NCBI GenBank assembly: GCA_036250195.1 | Contig: JAVHZZ010000005.1 | Span: 184,398,448 to 184,462,447, forward strand | Source of the DNA: Mixophyes australis | Taxonomy: Eukaryota; Chordata; Amphibia; Anura; Limnodynastidae | Length of the DNA stretch: 64,000 nucleotides | Direction: 5' to 3' | Shown here: positions 12,347-24,538 of the stretch, piece after piece | Position numbering within the stretch: position 1 is the first letter of the stretch | Layout of the letters: the number at the start of each line of letters is the position of its first letter | Notes under the pieces: generated by a model | The model's database searches: none | What the model saw: only the letters and a program-made list of their open reading frames with translations | What the model was told of the DNA's origin: nothing | Made by a program: the position numbers and the translations under genes

Positions 12347-14034
12347 AATTGGAGTTAACATTCAAATATGATAGAACAATATTATTTTAATGTTATAATA
12401 ATGAATATTTGTCAAATATCATAGAATCTCATACGGAAGCTTTGGACCATGAGTCTGAATCACTAAGCAATTTTCCATTTGTACAATGGCTCAGGATTTC
12501 AAGTAAGCCTGAAAGCAAGATAAAAATACATAGAAGCTGATTATCTGTATTTTATTTTGTTATAACTGCTGTTAGAATATTCAGCTATTTATTTGTATAC
12601 GCCACAGGAAATATATGTTTAATTTGGATCTAATATTACTGAAAAAAATCAAATAAGTCATCATCATCCATTGAGGTACTGTATTATTTCTGAATTACAT
12701 AATTTAATACTAAAAGAATACTAAAACTCCCTTTTTTATTAAGCTTTTTGCTGTCTGTATATTGTTGTTGATTAGATATATTACAACTGTTTACTGTTGC
12801 AATAAGACATTAGTAGAGTCTTACTACTATGTTTGAGAGTATTTTGCCAGCATTTGATTCCCATTGGTCATCTATTATCCTTTTAGCATACAGAACTTAA
12901 GCAAATAGGATTTTCATTGTATATTTCAAAGTAAAGGATGAATATTGGGCATTTCAAAACAGGAAGCTTTTGATATGTCAGTTATAATTTGCCTTACTTT
13001 TCCACTTGTGTGAAAAAACCTTTATATCAGCAACCTATTTTTAGCATAGAAAATATATTTATAATGTTAAACAAATAGAGAATAATCTGTTCGCAAGGGG
13101 AAAAAAAGAAACATACAGCATAATTTGTGCGCATTGGATAAAAAAGAAAAATATGCAAAAGTAATAAGGTACATAAAATACCACCAGAACCAAAAAAGTT
13201 TCTAATTGTAATTAACATTTATAAACAGGGTTGAAGATACATTTATTTTTTACTTTTACATATGGATTTACGCTATTCATTATGAAAAAAAGCATTTTCA
13301 TAGCTTTTCGTGACCTTGAACATTTCACATTAGAGTGTAGGAAACGTCTGCTGGAGAAACATTCCCTCTTTCACAACACAAGAACAGTCTTTTGGCCTCT
13401 ATGCACTAATCCTTGCTACTGACCGATGCCAGCAGACATAGCCTTTGCTAACATTTCTTTACAGCCCTGGGATTTTTGCTCACTCTCGGTGAGGAAAAAT
13501 CACTCTGCTTTCATTGGGGGTCATGTTGAGTTGGATGCAAAGCATGTACCTTTTAAACCTTGCACTGTTTAAGATTATGTGAAAGTTTAAGCTGTGACTG
13601 AAATATGTGTGTTTCAAAACGGAAACACATCACCAAAAAGCGCTGCTAGTTATAACATTTAGACCATCTTGTTAATAAAGCTGGACTTTTTTCTTCAAAA
13701 CTATTGCTCATATTACTCTGGTAGTAAAAAGCATTCTCATTGAATGTATTGGCCAAGAACCATTTACTTCCACCTCTCAGATATGTTATTTGTGTTGAGT
13801 GCTGTGATACACTCAAGAATCCACAGAATCTATCATGCCTACAGAAATCTGTATCCTATACCTGTGTTCATTATCATATACCCTTCAAGTTATATACTAA
13901 ACTTTGTGCATTTTTGCTTCTATTAACTCCTGGCTTGATGCACATATCAAAGCAAAAAGCCCCATTCCCACATTCGATGCAATCCAACTCTATTATTTAT
14001 TAATCATTTATTATTATTTATTAATATATTGCCA
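12347..14034. other. Intron sequence, no recognised gene
   Basis: The DNA is AT-rich. Short frames near 13231-13422 and 13740-14003 show no domain features, and no splice-flanked exon in phase with the neighbouring exons was found. Confidence 0.45.
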
Positions 14035-14035
14035 A

Positions 14036-14092
14036 TCATCATCATCATCATCACCATTTATTTATATAGCGCCACTGATTCCGCAGCGCTGT
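14036..14092 (-). mobile_element. SINE tail fragment
   Basis: A short ATC repeat is followed by 'atttatatagcgccactgat' and 'ccgcagcgctgta'. This is only the extreme 3' tail of the SINE family, truncated after about 55 bp. Confidence 0.7.
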
Positions 14093-15553
14093 ATATCAGC
14101 CACTTTACATCATTTTGAGAAAGTAGAATCCCAAATGAATGCCTATGAATGCCTATGGATCATTTGAACACCAAATAACATATCCACCAAGAAGAATTAT
14201 CACTTAGTTGCATAAAGTTTGGCAAGGATGTACAGTCTGGAAAATAGATTTTAATGCTAACTTTACAGAAATATAAAAATAAAACCAGGCCTGGCAGGAA
14301 TCTTTATCCATGGATTTGTAATTATATTGGGGGGAATTTAATATTGCTTGATTTACAATGAGAAGGCAACTTAACATGGTGAAAAGCGCATGGTCCCTAC
14401 CCACAGTTCAAAAACAGTTTACAACCTACTTATTCATATATTACTATTTAGAATTACTTTATTTTTAAACTTTTTCTGATGGTTTATTATACATTTCTTT
14501 AATTTCCGATTTCTTATTTAATTCCATTCTATTTTTTCCTATTTTCTCTTGTTTATTATTTGATACTGTTCACTCTTCTTTATCTAGTTTTATTCCTTTT
14601 TATCTTTTGTTATCTTGACTTATCTCCTTTCCTTTTACTTTATATCGTTTTCCACTAGACTTCAAGTATCTGCTATTTCCTTTTTCCTATTTCTTATCTT
14701 GCATCCATCTTTCTATTGATTAATCTTCCTTCTTCCTTCTGTTCAACCTTATTTTATTTAATTGACAGTTTATACTATATTTATCTGTTTGTTCACATGT
14801 TTCTTATACTATTTCTTATTTTTTTTATAAACCACCTTATTCGTTAACTCATCCTGTACATCTATTTTCAGCCACTTACTCTTCAGCTATACCCCTTATC
14901 CTCCTACTCATTACCACCTCCTTACTTGACTCACCCCCCTATCTATCCAATATCTGTATGTCACATTTCCCAATTCACTGCACTTATAGCATAGGCTGGT
15001 AGCAGCAATTTTGGGGGGGGGGGGGGGGGGAAACAGTGTGGACTACCCCTCAAAAAGTCGCTATTAGCACAAGGCTAGACTGCCTGGGTTGGTGACACTA
15101 TAACAGGGAAAACTGCAGCTTGGGGTCTCCCTGTCATAATGTTAACCAGTCCGAGCCTGTTCAGCATAGAGATAAATTCAATAAGGAAATCAGGCCTGCA
15201 AAAATATGCCCCAGGGGAAACAGCAGAGTGCTTCCCAGACCCCTTCTGCAGAGGGTGGGGGGTAATAATGAGTTAATTGAGGTAACATTTTAATTTTCTG
15301 GTGTACTACTGGTCCCAGCAGGCTCTAGCAGCCCTAAATTGCTTGGGTATGCTATTGCTGGTAGAACTAGCTTGGGCTCGTCTCTTGTCCAATTGCTCAA
15401 AATTTTTGGAAGCATTGCGGAAAATTTTCAACAAATCCGGACAAGTATTCTCTGCAGATTTCAGCATTTTTCTCCTCTGTCAGAGGTCCCAGACTGTAGG
15501 ACAATGCTAAGCTAAATTCCGTACCCTCGCCTCTGAGCTTCAATGGATAAATG
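14093..15553. other. T-rich sequence and G18 homopolymer
   Basis: Positions 14430-14990 are strongly T/C-rich on the plus strand. A run of 18 G lies at 15013-15030. The stretch at 15300-15350 shares the frog-repeat-like phrase 'tcccagcaggctctagcag' with 46530. No gene is supported. Confidence 0.45.
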
Positions 15554-16164
15554 TGTTACAGACTTACCTTCGTCCTCCGCCGCTCCATCGATCGGAAGCC
15601 GCATTTCCGGGTTCGGCAGTGACATTACCACAACCCAGGGGCGGGGGTTTTGAATCCCCGTCTGTATTTAACTTCACTCTGACACTCGGTGAGTGTCAGA
15701 GCAACCTTACCTGTTCCTGGCTCCTGAGCTCCCTGTGAACCTGTAGCGCTGTATCACTACTCTGGATCTCCTGCCCCTGTGTACCGACTCGGTTTGCTGA
15801 CTCTCCTTGTCTTCCTGTGACCCTGACCCGGATTGCCTTACGTCCTTTTGCCTCTGCCTTGTACTTCTGCCGCCAGCTAGTGTACGGTATCCGGATTCTC
15901 CTCACTCTGAGCTTGCTCATTGATTTTGTACCTAGTCGCTTCCTTGTGTACCAGCTCCGGCTGCCTGACTACATCTATCTCCTTGCTCTTCCCGCTATAC
16001 TACATCTTGGGGCGAGCCTGAGGACTGCGACCTGCGACTCCCAACAGTGAAGCCCATCCCGCCTTGCAGGGTTCTTGGTGAACACCGGGGAGTCCATTAG
16101 ACTCCGCACCTCAGGTAAGCCAATGCTACTCAAGATTAGTATCGAATCCAGCCAATCCGTTACA
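15554..16164 (+). mobile_element. Solo LTR (Ty3/gypsy-like) with 5-bp target duplication
   Basis: The element begins TGTTACAGACTTACC and ends GCCAATCCGTTACA, a TG...CA pair with matching terminal words (TGTTAC and GTTACA). The 5 bp on each side are identical: 'aaatg' at 15549-15553 and 15565-type counterpart at 16165-16169. The length is 611 bp. The interior is GC-richer than its surroundings, with C/T-rich 'cctg' words like other gypsy LTRs here. No internal region follows, so this is a solo LTR left by LTR-LTR recombination. Its family differs from the chromovirus at 57534. The orientation is inferred from composition. Confidence 0.8.
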
Positions 16165-16169
16165 AAATG

Positions 16170-16635
16170 AAAGTGTAAGCGCTAATTTACAGTGTGGCAT
16201 ACACCAGTTAGTGTACTATATATTGCGCAAAATGACTCTACGGACGCCCAGAAAGTGGGTACAAGCATATGCTTCTATGCAGAGTTGCATGTTTCTGGCA
16301 CTTACACCCACCTGTGCCTGGAGAGGCAGGACAAGGAAGGGGCATGCAGAGGCAGGCTGAGTACACTAAAGGCAAGTTCACAAAAATGTGGCTCATGCAG
16401 ATCTGCATGGGCCACATGATCTACTCTTAGGAGACTTATACCCTATAGCAGGGGCAAGTACTTGTTGATGATGATGACTTAGCATAAACCAAGCCAATAT
16501 GCTGCTGTTACAGAGGCGGACTCATCTCAAGGAGTATACAGCTTTGCATGTGGGCACAAATATGTTAATTTTCTGTGCTCCTTTATTAAGAGTACATTAC
16601 TCCTATTTTACTTCTAATTATTGAAACAGACCCTT
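16170..16635. other. Spacer between solo LTR and decayed chromovirus
   Basis: I recognise no coding sequence. The repeated words around 'catgcagatctgcatggg' form a short palindrome near 16391-16410. Confidence 0.4.
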
Positions 16636-18409
16636 AGTGGTCAACAGTTGCAGGGAATGTCTGACAGGATAAAGTATGAAGTAACACTCCAGGAGCTTCC
16701 ATTACCATGTACAGCAAAATTAACATTCCATTTAGAGAGTGGACTCATGAAAGGATACATTTTGGGCAAACTACCATCCGGCTGTTTCACCATTTCCAAA
16801 CACATGAATTGCCTCTGGCAGGATCCATGCAGCTCAGATGTTCCCCTCTATCTCTTGAAGAACGGGAGAGGTTTAAGAATAGCCTATGTCTGTACAGTGC
16901 TGTACCTGATCATCTGTTTGGCGTATGTTTTAAAGGCTGGGAAATGGCCGAACCTAGCAGGTATTGGAGAGGCCATGCTGGGTATATCTTATTACTTGCT
17001 TTCCTCCAATACCAACCCAATTTTGTCACGCCACCTACTGTGTATATTCCAGGGAGATTCCTTTTCATGTTTCCACCTTTTTGGATTCAAGGGTGGCTGG
17101 AAATGTAATTATTTCTTTTGTGGTTTCTAAATGTGGCATTCCAACCCAGGTTCTGGATCAGCCAGTCTGCATTACAGCCACCAATGGCAGTAAAATTTCT
17201 ATTGGCACCATTGCTTTCATTCTGCAAGTTGGAGCTGTACACAAATAATATATTTAATTTCTTTCTATACACAATTAATTTGGCTGTTTTGGGACTTCCC
17301 TGGCTGCATCTTCACTCCACAGTTCTTGACTGGCATACCTCCCGGTTATATTGTGGGGTACAGACTGTTACCATCAATGTCTCCAAAATGTTACTCCTTG
17401 TACACATTTTCCTCTGTGTTCTATGAATTTGGGGTATCTTTTACCTTCAAAGTATGCCTCCTACCTTATGCTGAAGAAGTACCTCCCATAGGAAATGGGA
17501 TTGTTCTATTGGACTTCAGCCTGGGAAGATTCCACCTTGCGGACATGTATACAATTTTTCTGTACATGAGACCAAAGCTATGTCTGCTCATACACAAGAA
17601 ATTTTGGCTCGAGGAGTTATTCAAATATCTTCTTCTCTGGCAGACACTGGATACTTTTGAAATAGAAAGACGGGAGTCTACGTCCCTGTATTGATTACCA
17701 GGGTTTGAATAAAAATGATCAAATATAAAGTAAAAAAGTTAAGAACAGGTATTCAATACCATTGATCTTGGAACTTTTGACTGTATAAAAGGAGCAACCA
17801 TGTCCTCCAAACTTAATCCTAGGGGTATTTACAGTCTCATTTGCATCAAAGGGGATAAGTTGAAGATGGCAAGCTACACATGGGACAGGCACTACAAGTA
17901 TTCAATAATGTCTTTTGAATAATGAAATGCTCCCACTGTCTTCCAGAGTTTTGTTAATGACAGTTTTCATTGCATACTCTATTCATTTATCATCATATAC
18001 CTTTACCTTGAAAGTAATAGAGATCATGTTAAGCATTTCTTAAATTGTCTTCAAAAACACCATCTTTGCTGTAAATTGGATAAGTAGTTTTGAACAAGTC
18101 CTTTCTTTAGACTACATCATTTCTGAGACCAGTCTACAAATGGATCCTGACAAGGTCAAAGAGTGGCCTTAGGCTCTGGATGCAAAGCAATACAATGTTT
18201 TCTGGGATTTTCCAATTACTACCACCAGTTTATAAAAATGGCTATTGTGAGAACTTTAGATTTTTTTTATCAATGGGGAACAAACTGGAAGATGTATGGA
18301 TGCAATAAAAAAGACAGGTTGCTCAACGGAATACACTGATGTGTTTCAAACTGTAGGTAAAATGCTGAGGGCACAGCTGAATGCACAAGCTGTGGGGGTT
18401 TGGTAACAT

Positions 18410-18957
18410 GCTACGGAGTACACAGAGTTTGTAGGCATTGACTGGACAGTGTGTAGTGTACACTGGGGTACATGGATGTGTTGGCACTGGCTGAAAAGTA
18501 CGTAGTGTGCAATAAGTTACACAGATGTGTTAGCACTGTTTGAACAGCGCATAGCGTGCAATAAGGTACACAGAGGTGTTGGCACTTGCTGAACAGTGAG
18601 TAGCATGTAATGAGTTACACGAATGTGTTGGCACTGTTTGAACAGCATGCAGCGTGTAATAAGGTACAGAGAGGTGTTTGTACAGGTTGAACAGCGTGTA
18701 ACATGTAATGAGGTACACAGATGTGTTGGCACTATTTGAACAACGAGTAGAATATAATGAGATACACAGAAGTGTTGGCACACTTTGAACAGTGAGTATC
18801 ATTCAATAAGGTACACAGATGTGTTGGCATTATTTCAATGGTGCCCTAGCATGCAATAAAGTACACAGATGTGTTTGCACTGTTTGAACAGGGCGTAGCG
18901 TGCAATAATCTACACAGATGTGTTGGCTCTGTTTGAACAGTGTGTAGCATGCAATAA
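18410..18957. repeat. 49-bp minisatellite, about 11 units
   Basis: The unit is anchored by 'gtgttggcactgtttgaaca' and 'gtacacagat'. Unit starts at 18481, 18530, 18579, 18628, 18677 and 18726 give a constant 49-bp period. Units are diverged from each other. 49 is not a multiple of 3, so the period does not preserve a reading frame, and the open minus-strand frames across the array are by-products. Confidence 0.9.
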
Positions 18958-21291
18958 ACAAATTGATACAATGGAGTATATCACAGTGACCCTGTAGAAC
19001 AGATAACAAATGTATCAATAACACACAGATGACAATAATTAGCAGACAGGATTTTTGCAACCAAATACAGTGGTATGGAGTCTAAGACCCCCTGGGATCC
19101 CTGCAAAAAGATACGTGTAGTTCCCTCTGTGAAAGCAGCAGAGTATTTAGCTGATATGAGGATGTTACCGAAAACACCATGGATGTAGATGCAGGTATGG
19201 TTGTGCTGCCATCGGGGAGATTAACACAGGAGTTGAATAAACACAAATAGATGCTATACCTCCTAGTATAATCCTGGACAGGAAATATCAATATTAGTCA
19301 CAATTCATAGTCAGACACTTGAAGATTGCATTGAGCAAGTTCTTATAGTGGCTGGTTGATTGGTGTCACCAGTACTGGTGGTTAGTGGTAACACCTGAGA
19401 GAGTTGGGTTCTGTTAAGGATTCCTGTTAAGGATTGGGAATGCCAGCAATCAGTAGCCTGCTGACTGTTGGAGGCAGGCCAGTGATGTCTAAGACTGCTG
19501 GTACTAACAGCTACTCTACTTAACCCAGAGATCTGGTAACCCAAACATTTGCCCGCCAGAGGCATTTCAAGCCTGCACTCAATTAAAAGAGGTGTTTGCC
19601 TCTGATCCCATTCTGAAGAAACCTGTAATCTCTGATTCCTTTTTCTTGAAATTGATGCCTCTTCTATTGGCTTACATGCCATCCCCTCCCAGCAAGCCCC
19701 TTCAGGGAAACTTCACCTTTGTAGATTTTTCTCCTACAAGTTAACATCTGCCTAGAGAATCTACGGTATTGGGGATAGAGAGCTCTTCACTATCAAATTG
19801 GCTCTGGAAGAGTGGAGAAATTTACTTAAGGGAACTTCCTGCCCTTTAACTACTTACACTGACCACAAGAATCTTCTTTACTTATGATTCGGTCAATGGT
19901 TAAACCCTGGGCAAGCATGATGGTCATTGTTTTTTCCCAATTCGATTTCTTGGTTACCTACAGACCTGGCACAACAAAATTAAACTTGGACCTTTGATTC
20001 GTTTCCCCTCTGAGCACAAACCAATGTTGGATTCAAATCGCATTTCGTCTATCACACCATCTGTTCCTTCTGTTTCCTTCATGGCAAAACCTATACCTGA
20101 CAATTTTCGGTCCAAATTATTATGCTGTGCACACACCTCTCAATTTACTGGGAGTGTTAAAAACAATTGTGGAGTTAATTTCACAGAGTTTTGGTGGTTC
20201 TTGCTTTATTGAGACATCAAGGACTTAATTTGTCCAGCATTATCTGTGCCCTGCACAAAGTACCTCCTGCTATTGGCCCTCTTCAAGAACTTCCCATAGC
20301 AAACAAACTTTAGACCCATCTTTTAATGCATTTTATAATGGATATTCCTCTGTACAGTCACTGCAATACTATTTGAATAGTTCACTTCTCCAAAGATGCT
20401 CATTTTATTAGCTCTCAAAGGCCTCACTTGTGCAGCTGTGTTGGGTTGTTTGCTCATCAAGGAGATCCTCTGGCTACTTTTTTGTCCCCTTGAAATTTAA
20501 CCGATTGAGCATAGTTTAAAATCTGATGGGCATTCTGAAAGAACATTGGAATTAAATATTTCTCCAAAGCATATCATCCTCAATTCAACAGGCAAACAGA
20601 GAAGATTAGTCAGGAGCTAGAATCTTTTTTAAGGATGTACATTTTGTCTATCCAAGATAACTGGTCTCATTTATTATCCTGGACAGAATTTGAATTTTGT
20701 ATGGTCATCATCCTCATCTCCCTAGTTTATTGGAAGTTCCTGCAGCTGAGTCTTTTCGGGAGCTCCCTAATTTCTGGTTTCATATCAAAAATAACCTAAT
20801 TAAGACATCTCCATGCTACAAAGTCACTGCCAACAGGAAGAAATGTATGGTTCCAAAGTTGGTTCCTCGTGATAAAGATAGGCTTTCAACCCAATCTTCA
20901 GGTCTCTAGTATGAAATTTGTTCCTTGTTTCCTCAGTTATTCAAAATTCTGGAAGCAGTCAACCCTGTGGCCTTTAAGCTTCGTCTTTTTCCTTTTCTAT
21001 GCATTCCCAATGTATTTCATGTTTCTTTGCTGAAACCGTTGGTCATTAACCACTTTTCTTCCTCCAGTTCTTCTCCATCATCTCCATCAATGTTCAAGGA
21101 TAAGAGAAGTACAAGATTAATCAAATATTGGATTTTAAATGTGTTTTTCAGTTTCTCTTGATTGGAAGGAGTATGGCCTGGATCAAGGCTTCTGATATCA
21201 ATGCTCCTCACCTTCCAAAAGTGTTTCACAAAAATCATCTTAACAAACTTTTATTTAGGTGTTCGGTGTACACACATAAATAGAAAGATAC

Positions 21292-21650
21292 TGTCACTCA
21301 CCTGACTGTTGCTGCCATGCTTCGCACAATGCTGACTCTGTTTAGGAGCTGGTGAGCGTCTTTCACCTCTTCTTATATATTCATTGGATTTGCAATCATG
21401 ACCGATTATGTAATCAGGTTACAAATGAAAACAGGCGCCTGCATTTAAAGCACACTCTGAACACTTTCAGTATCAGAGTATAATGGGTTGTTTCTTGCTC
21501 CAACATTCTGTATCTTATAGAATCTTGTGTTCCAGACCTATACTTCTGTCCTCCTGTATACTAGACCATGGCTAGTATTGATTCTTCTTCTTCTGTGCTT
21601 GCTCTTTTAGAGTTTAGTTTTATCGTTTTTCTGCTTGACTTGCCATTAAT
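21292..21650 (+). mobile_element. Probable 3' LTR of the decayed chromovirus
   Basis: The LTR starts TGTCACTCACCTGACTG. This matches the start of the young chromovirus LTR (TGTCACTCACCGGACTG) and lies directly after the chromodomain remnant. A TATA-like 'cttatatattc' occurs near 21373. The right end is not defined by sequence, and the coordinate given is approximate. Confidence 0.55.
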
Positions 21651-22934
21651 AGATTTGTGAAATACGTTATTTGTTGGCGGGGTCTACACCATTCTCTCAC
21701 TCTTTCCTTTCTCTCTGCCTTTGTCTCTCTCTCTCCTCTTTCTTCTTGCATATTTTTTTCCTTTGCTGTTTGCTTATCGACTTTTCTCGCTCTCATTTCA
21801 CTCTTATTTTTCCTCTCATTTCTTGTTAGTCTTCTGCTCTATTTTTCTCTCTTCATTTCACTCCTTTACTTTCTCCTTTGCCCCCCTCTCCTTTCACTCT
21901 TTTTCTCTCTCTTTTCTATTCTTTGTCATTCCCACTCTGGATCTTTTTTTCATTCCTCATTTTCTCTCCATGCCTTCCAGACTGTTTCTCTCTCCTTTTC
22001 TTTCTTTACGTCTCTCCCTTTCACTCTTGTTTTTTCATTTCTTTCCCCTTCTCACTATCTCCATCTCACTGCTTTATTTTTCACTAAGCCTTTTGCAGTG
22101 GTTTCCATGTTTCGCTTTTTGACAAGCAGAATTTAATACATCATAGCACAGAACAAAACCAACAAGTGTGAGGACTGAGAGAGAGGGAGATATGGAGGAA
22201 TAAATAGGTGGAAAAAAAATAAAAGGGGAATTCTGGACAGAACAAAAATGATAGGGGGAGTTTTTTTTGCAGCACACTTAAGACAAAATCTAGCCAGAAG
22301 AAAATGTGTGCAATTCTGCACCCATGTGGAAAGTATTCTGTAGATCAGTTTAGAACATTTCTTATGCATCTAGAGGTATCCAATATATATTCTTCAGTAT
22401 TTACCTTACAGAATATGATGCATAGTGAGTGTCATGATAAATGTTATATGTAAAGGGTGTGTGATTTTTATTTTTTACACATATTCTTAGATCAGTGACT
22501 TAGGGGTCCTATTCTATGGAAACCTCAGTTATTATGGCAGGTGGAAAAGGGCACATTACTTCCCATGCACAAGGTTCTATATTGAATGCTGTGCTAAATC
22601 CTCATGGTTCTGGCCATCCAGGAAGGACCAGCTGATGTCAGAGGCAGACCAACTTCTGTGCAGATAGCGATTACTGCAGTAGAAATCTAACAAGATGTAA
22701 CAGTGCATCACATAACGGGATGTATAATTATATCCTTTTGAGAAAACAGGTGAAGGAAGACATATATAAAACAAAAAAACTGTTGAAAAGTAAAAGGGGA
22801 AAAAAATCTTTTACACAAATGTATATACGCCTGTACAATATGGAAATATATTAAGAGGTGTTAAAGGTAACAGTCAAGTGTTTATTTTGGCTAAAATGTT
22901 CTTTCAAGATGCTGTGGAAACAACTAATATATAA
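21651..22934. other. Polypyrimidine tract and AT-rich intron sequence
   Basis: Positions 21690-22090 form a long C/T-rich tract on the plus strand (TCTC, TTTC and CCTT words). It produces long but low-complexity frames of Ser, Leu and Phe that I do not call genes. The rest is AT-rich with no recognised element. Confidence 0.55.
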
Positions 22935-22944
22935 CAAAATAACC

Positions 22945-23353
22945 GGGTTGGGTACGTATTAACGATCCTGAAAATTCCGACAGGCTTCAGTCCTACAAAA
23001 AAAAAAAAGAATTCTGACAAAAATGAATACAATATAAGCAGACTTACCTGAACACCGAAGCTCCAATGTCTGGACCCCATAGGCTAAATGTTTTAACACT
23101 TGGCCTAAGGAGTCCAGACATTGGCGGTTTAAATTAACATTGTCGCAAGTCCTGCTGATGTCAAACTGAAGTGCCAGAGTCCTGTGTCTTCGGAATGACT
23201 GCCTGTCTGCATGCCGCTTCCATCAGAGATCTGGAGCTTCGGTGTTCAGGTAAGTCTGCTTATATTGTATTCGTTTTTTTATCAGAATTCAGTTTTTTTT
23301 TTGTAGGACTAAAGTCTGTCGGAATTTTCAGGATCGTTAATCCGATTACCACC
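22945..23353. mobile_element. MITE with ~125-bp terminal inverted repeats and 9-10-bp target duplication
   Basis: The left arm (22945-about 23072) and right arm (about 23228-23353) are near-inverse copies. They share 'attaacgatcctgaaaattc' with its complement, 'ataagcagacttacctgaac' and 'ccgaagctcca'. A separate internal palindrome lies at about 23068-23125 ('tgtctggaccccataggc' against 'gcctaaggagtccagaca'). 'aaaataacc' flanks the element at 22936-22944 and 23354-23362, extendable to 10 bp with a shared c. That length suggests Mutator-like or hAT-like integration. There is no coding capacity. A truncated relative is at 2592. Confidence 0.8.
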
Positions 23354-23548
23354 AAAATAACCAGCTCACATGGTTCCAACAGTTGCCTACCTAGTAGTAC
23401 TAGAATCAATTTACTAACAAAGGTATGACTAATTGTTTTTACAAAAACTTAGAATTAAGTGATTTAAAAATGAAGAGTAATGGGACCTAATTTTATGTTA
23501 AATTGTGGCATAACAACTCACATATTCCAATCTCAAATGCATTCTTAC

Positions 23549-23712
23549 CTCAGGAAATAAAGGTAAAGAACAGAGGATGATATGATGAAAATCATTGTGT
23601 ATATCAGCAAAGTGATGAGTATGCCAGGAATGCCAGATTGTTCTGATCGCAAGAAAAACCAATAGAGTTTTGCTGCATCTGCAATGGGCTTCTCTGCGCT
23701 GTGAGAAAGTCT
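23549..23712 (-). CDS. Exon C of an unnamed polytopic membrane protein gene
   Basis: Minus strand. The acceptor is 'tttatgttatag' ending at 23713 and the donor is 'ctgag|gtaagaat' at 23548. The exon is 164 nt: it starts in phase 0, exactly as exon B ends, and ends with two bases of a codon, which exon D completes. It encodes RLSHSAEKPIADAAKLYWFF followed by a soluble turn and one strong membrane helix (GIPGILITLLIYTMIFIISS and onward). The clean open frame, consensus splice sites and phase continuity argue for a real host exon. The intron towards exon B is 3.7 kb and holds two foldback insertions and a hAT MITE. Confidence 0.6.
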
Positions 23713-23796
23713 CTATAACATAAAAACATGAATAAAAAATTAAACTTTGTATCACGTATCAGCAATTATGTCTTAAAGCTGCACTATTACCTAGTA

Positions 23797-23943
23797 CAGT
23801 GTTGGCTAACCTGTGACACTCCAGGTGTTGTGAAACTACAAGTCCCAACATGCTTTGCCAATATATAGCAGCTTACTGCTGGGAGGGTATACTGGGAATT
23901 GTAGTTTCAAAACACCTGGAGTGTCACAGGTTACCCAACACTG
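23797..23943. mobile_element. hAT-type MITE with 8-bp target duplication
   Basis: The termini are CAGTGTTGGCTAACCTGTGA and its near-inverse (TCACAGGTTACCCAACACTG), with inverted homology continuing for about 50 bp. 'acctagta' is perfectly duplicated at 23789-23796 and 23944-23951. The CAGTG...CACTG ends and 8-bp duplication are typical of hAT elements. It is 147 bp and non-coding. Confidence 0.9.
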
Positions 23944-23951
23944 ACCTAGTA

Positions 23952-24523
23952 AAATGTGATAGTGCAGGGGCTAATCCCACACTGATCCGATGCCCTGAGG
24001 GCTGTTACATGTAGATGCTTTTCCTGGGTATCAGTTCAGTAACCACCTTTAAATGGTGGTGAAGGGTGACTGATCACAGCTTGACATTGGTCCTGCAGCT
24101 CACTTTCTTTCCAATCTGTTTTTTGGCCGACACTGTAAGAGGAGCAGCGGATGTGCTTTGTCTGGGCTGCAGCTAATTGTGACGCTCCTGCGCCACCTTT
24201 TATTTGGTAGTAGTGTAGTTTTAAAGGAATGTGGTGGTACAAAGAGCTATATGGTCTGTTTTTTAAATAACACTGCTTTCCTAGTTTGTGCCATTGGATA
24301 GTGATACTCTCTATTAGAGTGTATCCAACAGTGGCTGCATTTTTTAAAAATGAAGAGTCGTCTCTTTAAACAGGGTGAGCATAGTATGCAGACAGGCATA
24401 CATACACGTTCTCCACACAATATCATCTGCTCAGTGTCAGTGGATTGGACTAGTTTAGTACAAATAGTTTTTTGTGCACTGATGTTGACCAATGTGGCCA
24501 ATGATGAAATAACGAAGGTAGGC
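23952..24523. other. Intron sequence, nothing recognised
   Basis: I found no exon in phase with the neighbours, no transposon ends and no RNA gene in this stretch. Confidence 0.45.
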
Positions 24524-24538
24524 ATTTATGTAAGTTTA

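Larger units (their letters stand above)
16640..21650 (+). mobile_element. Old decayed sushi/Tf1-type chromovirus (Ty3/gypsy)
   Basis: Remnants occur in the correct order but in changing frames, and correspond to the intact element at 59.4-63.7 kb. They are: a Gag zinc-knuckle relic near 16855-16975 with cysteines lost, protease-like ITATNGSKISIGT near 17165 and GLPWLHLHSTVLDWHT near 17290, RT words GSLRPCIDYQGLN near 17670 and MDPDKV near 18140, RNase H words near 19580-19890 ([13 protein letters not shown]), integrase YHPQFNRQTEKISQELESF near 20570, GPY/F-like NVFHVSLLKPLVINHF near 21010, and a chromodomain tail (WIKASDINAPHLPK) near 21180. Frameshifts, stops and insertions make it inactive. 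A 49-bp minisatellite interrupts it between RT and RNase H. Confidence 0.85.

Noticed and set aside
18517..18802. Repetitive Cys/Thr-rich minus-strand frames resembling a short repeat protein.
   Set aside because: They span the 49-bp minisatellite, whose period is not a multiple of three, so the frames are by-products.
21657..22136. 159-aa Ser/Phe/Leu-rich frame that looks like a membrane protein.
   Set aside because: Low-complexity polypyrimidine DNA gives hydrophobic frames in all three registers. There are no splice sites or domain features.
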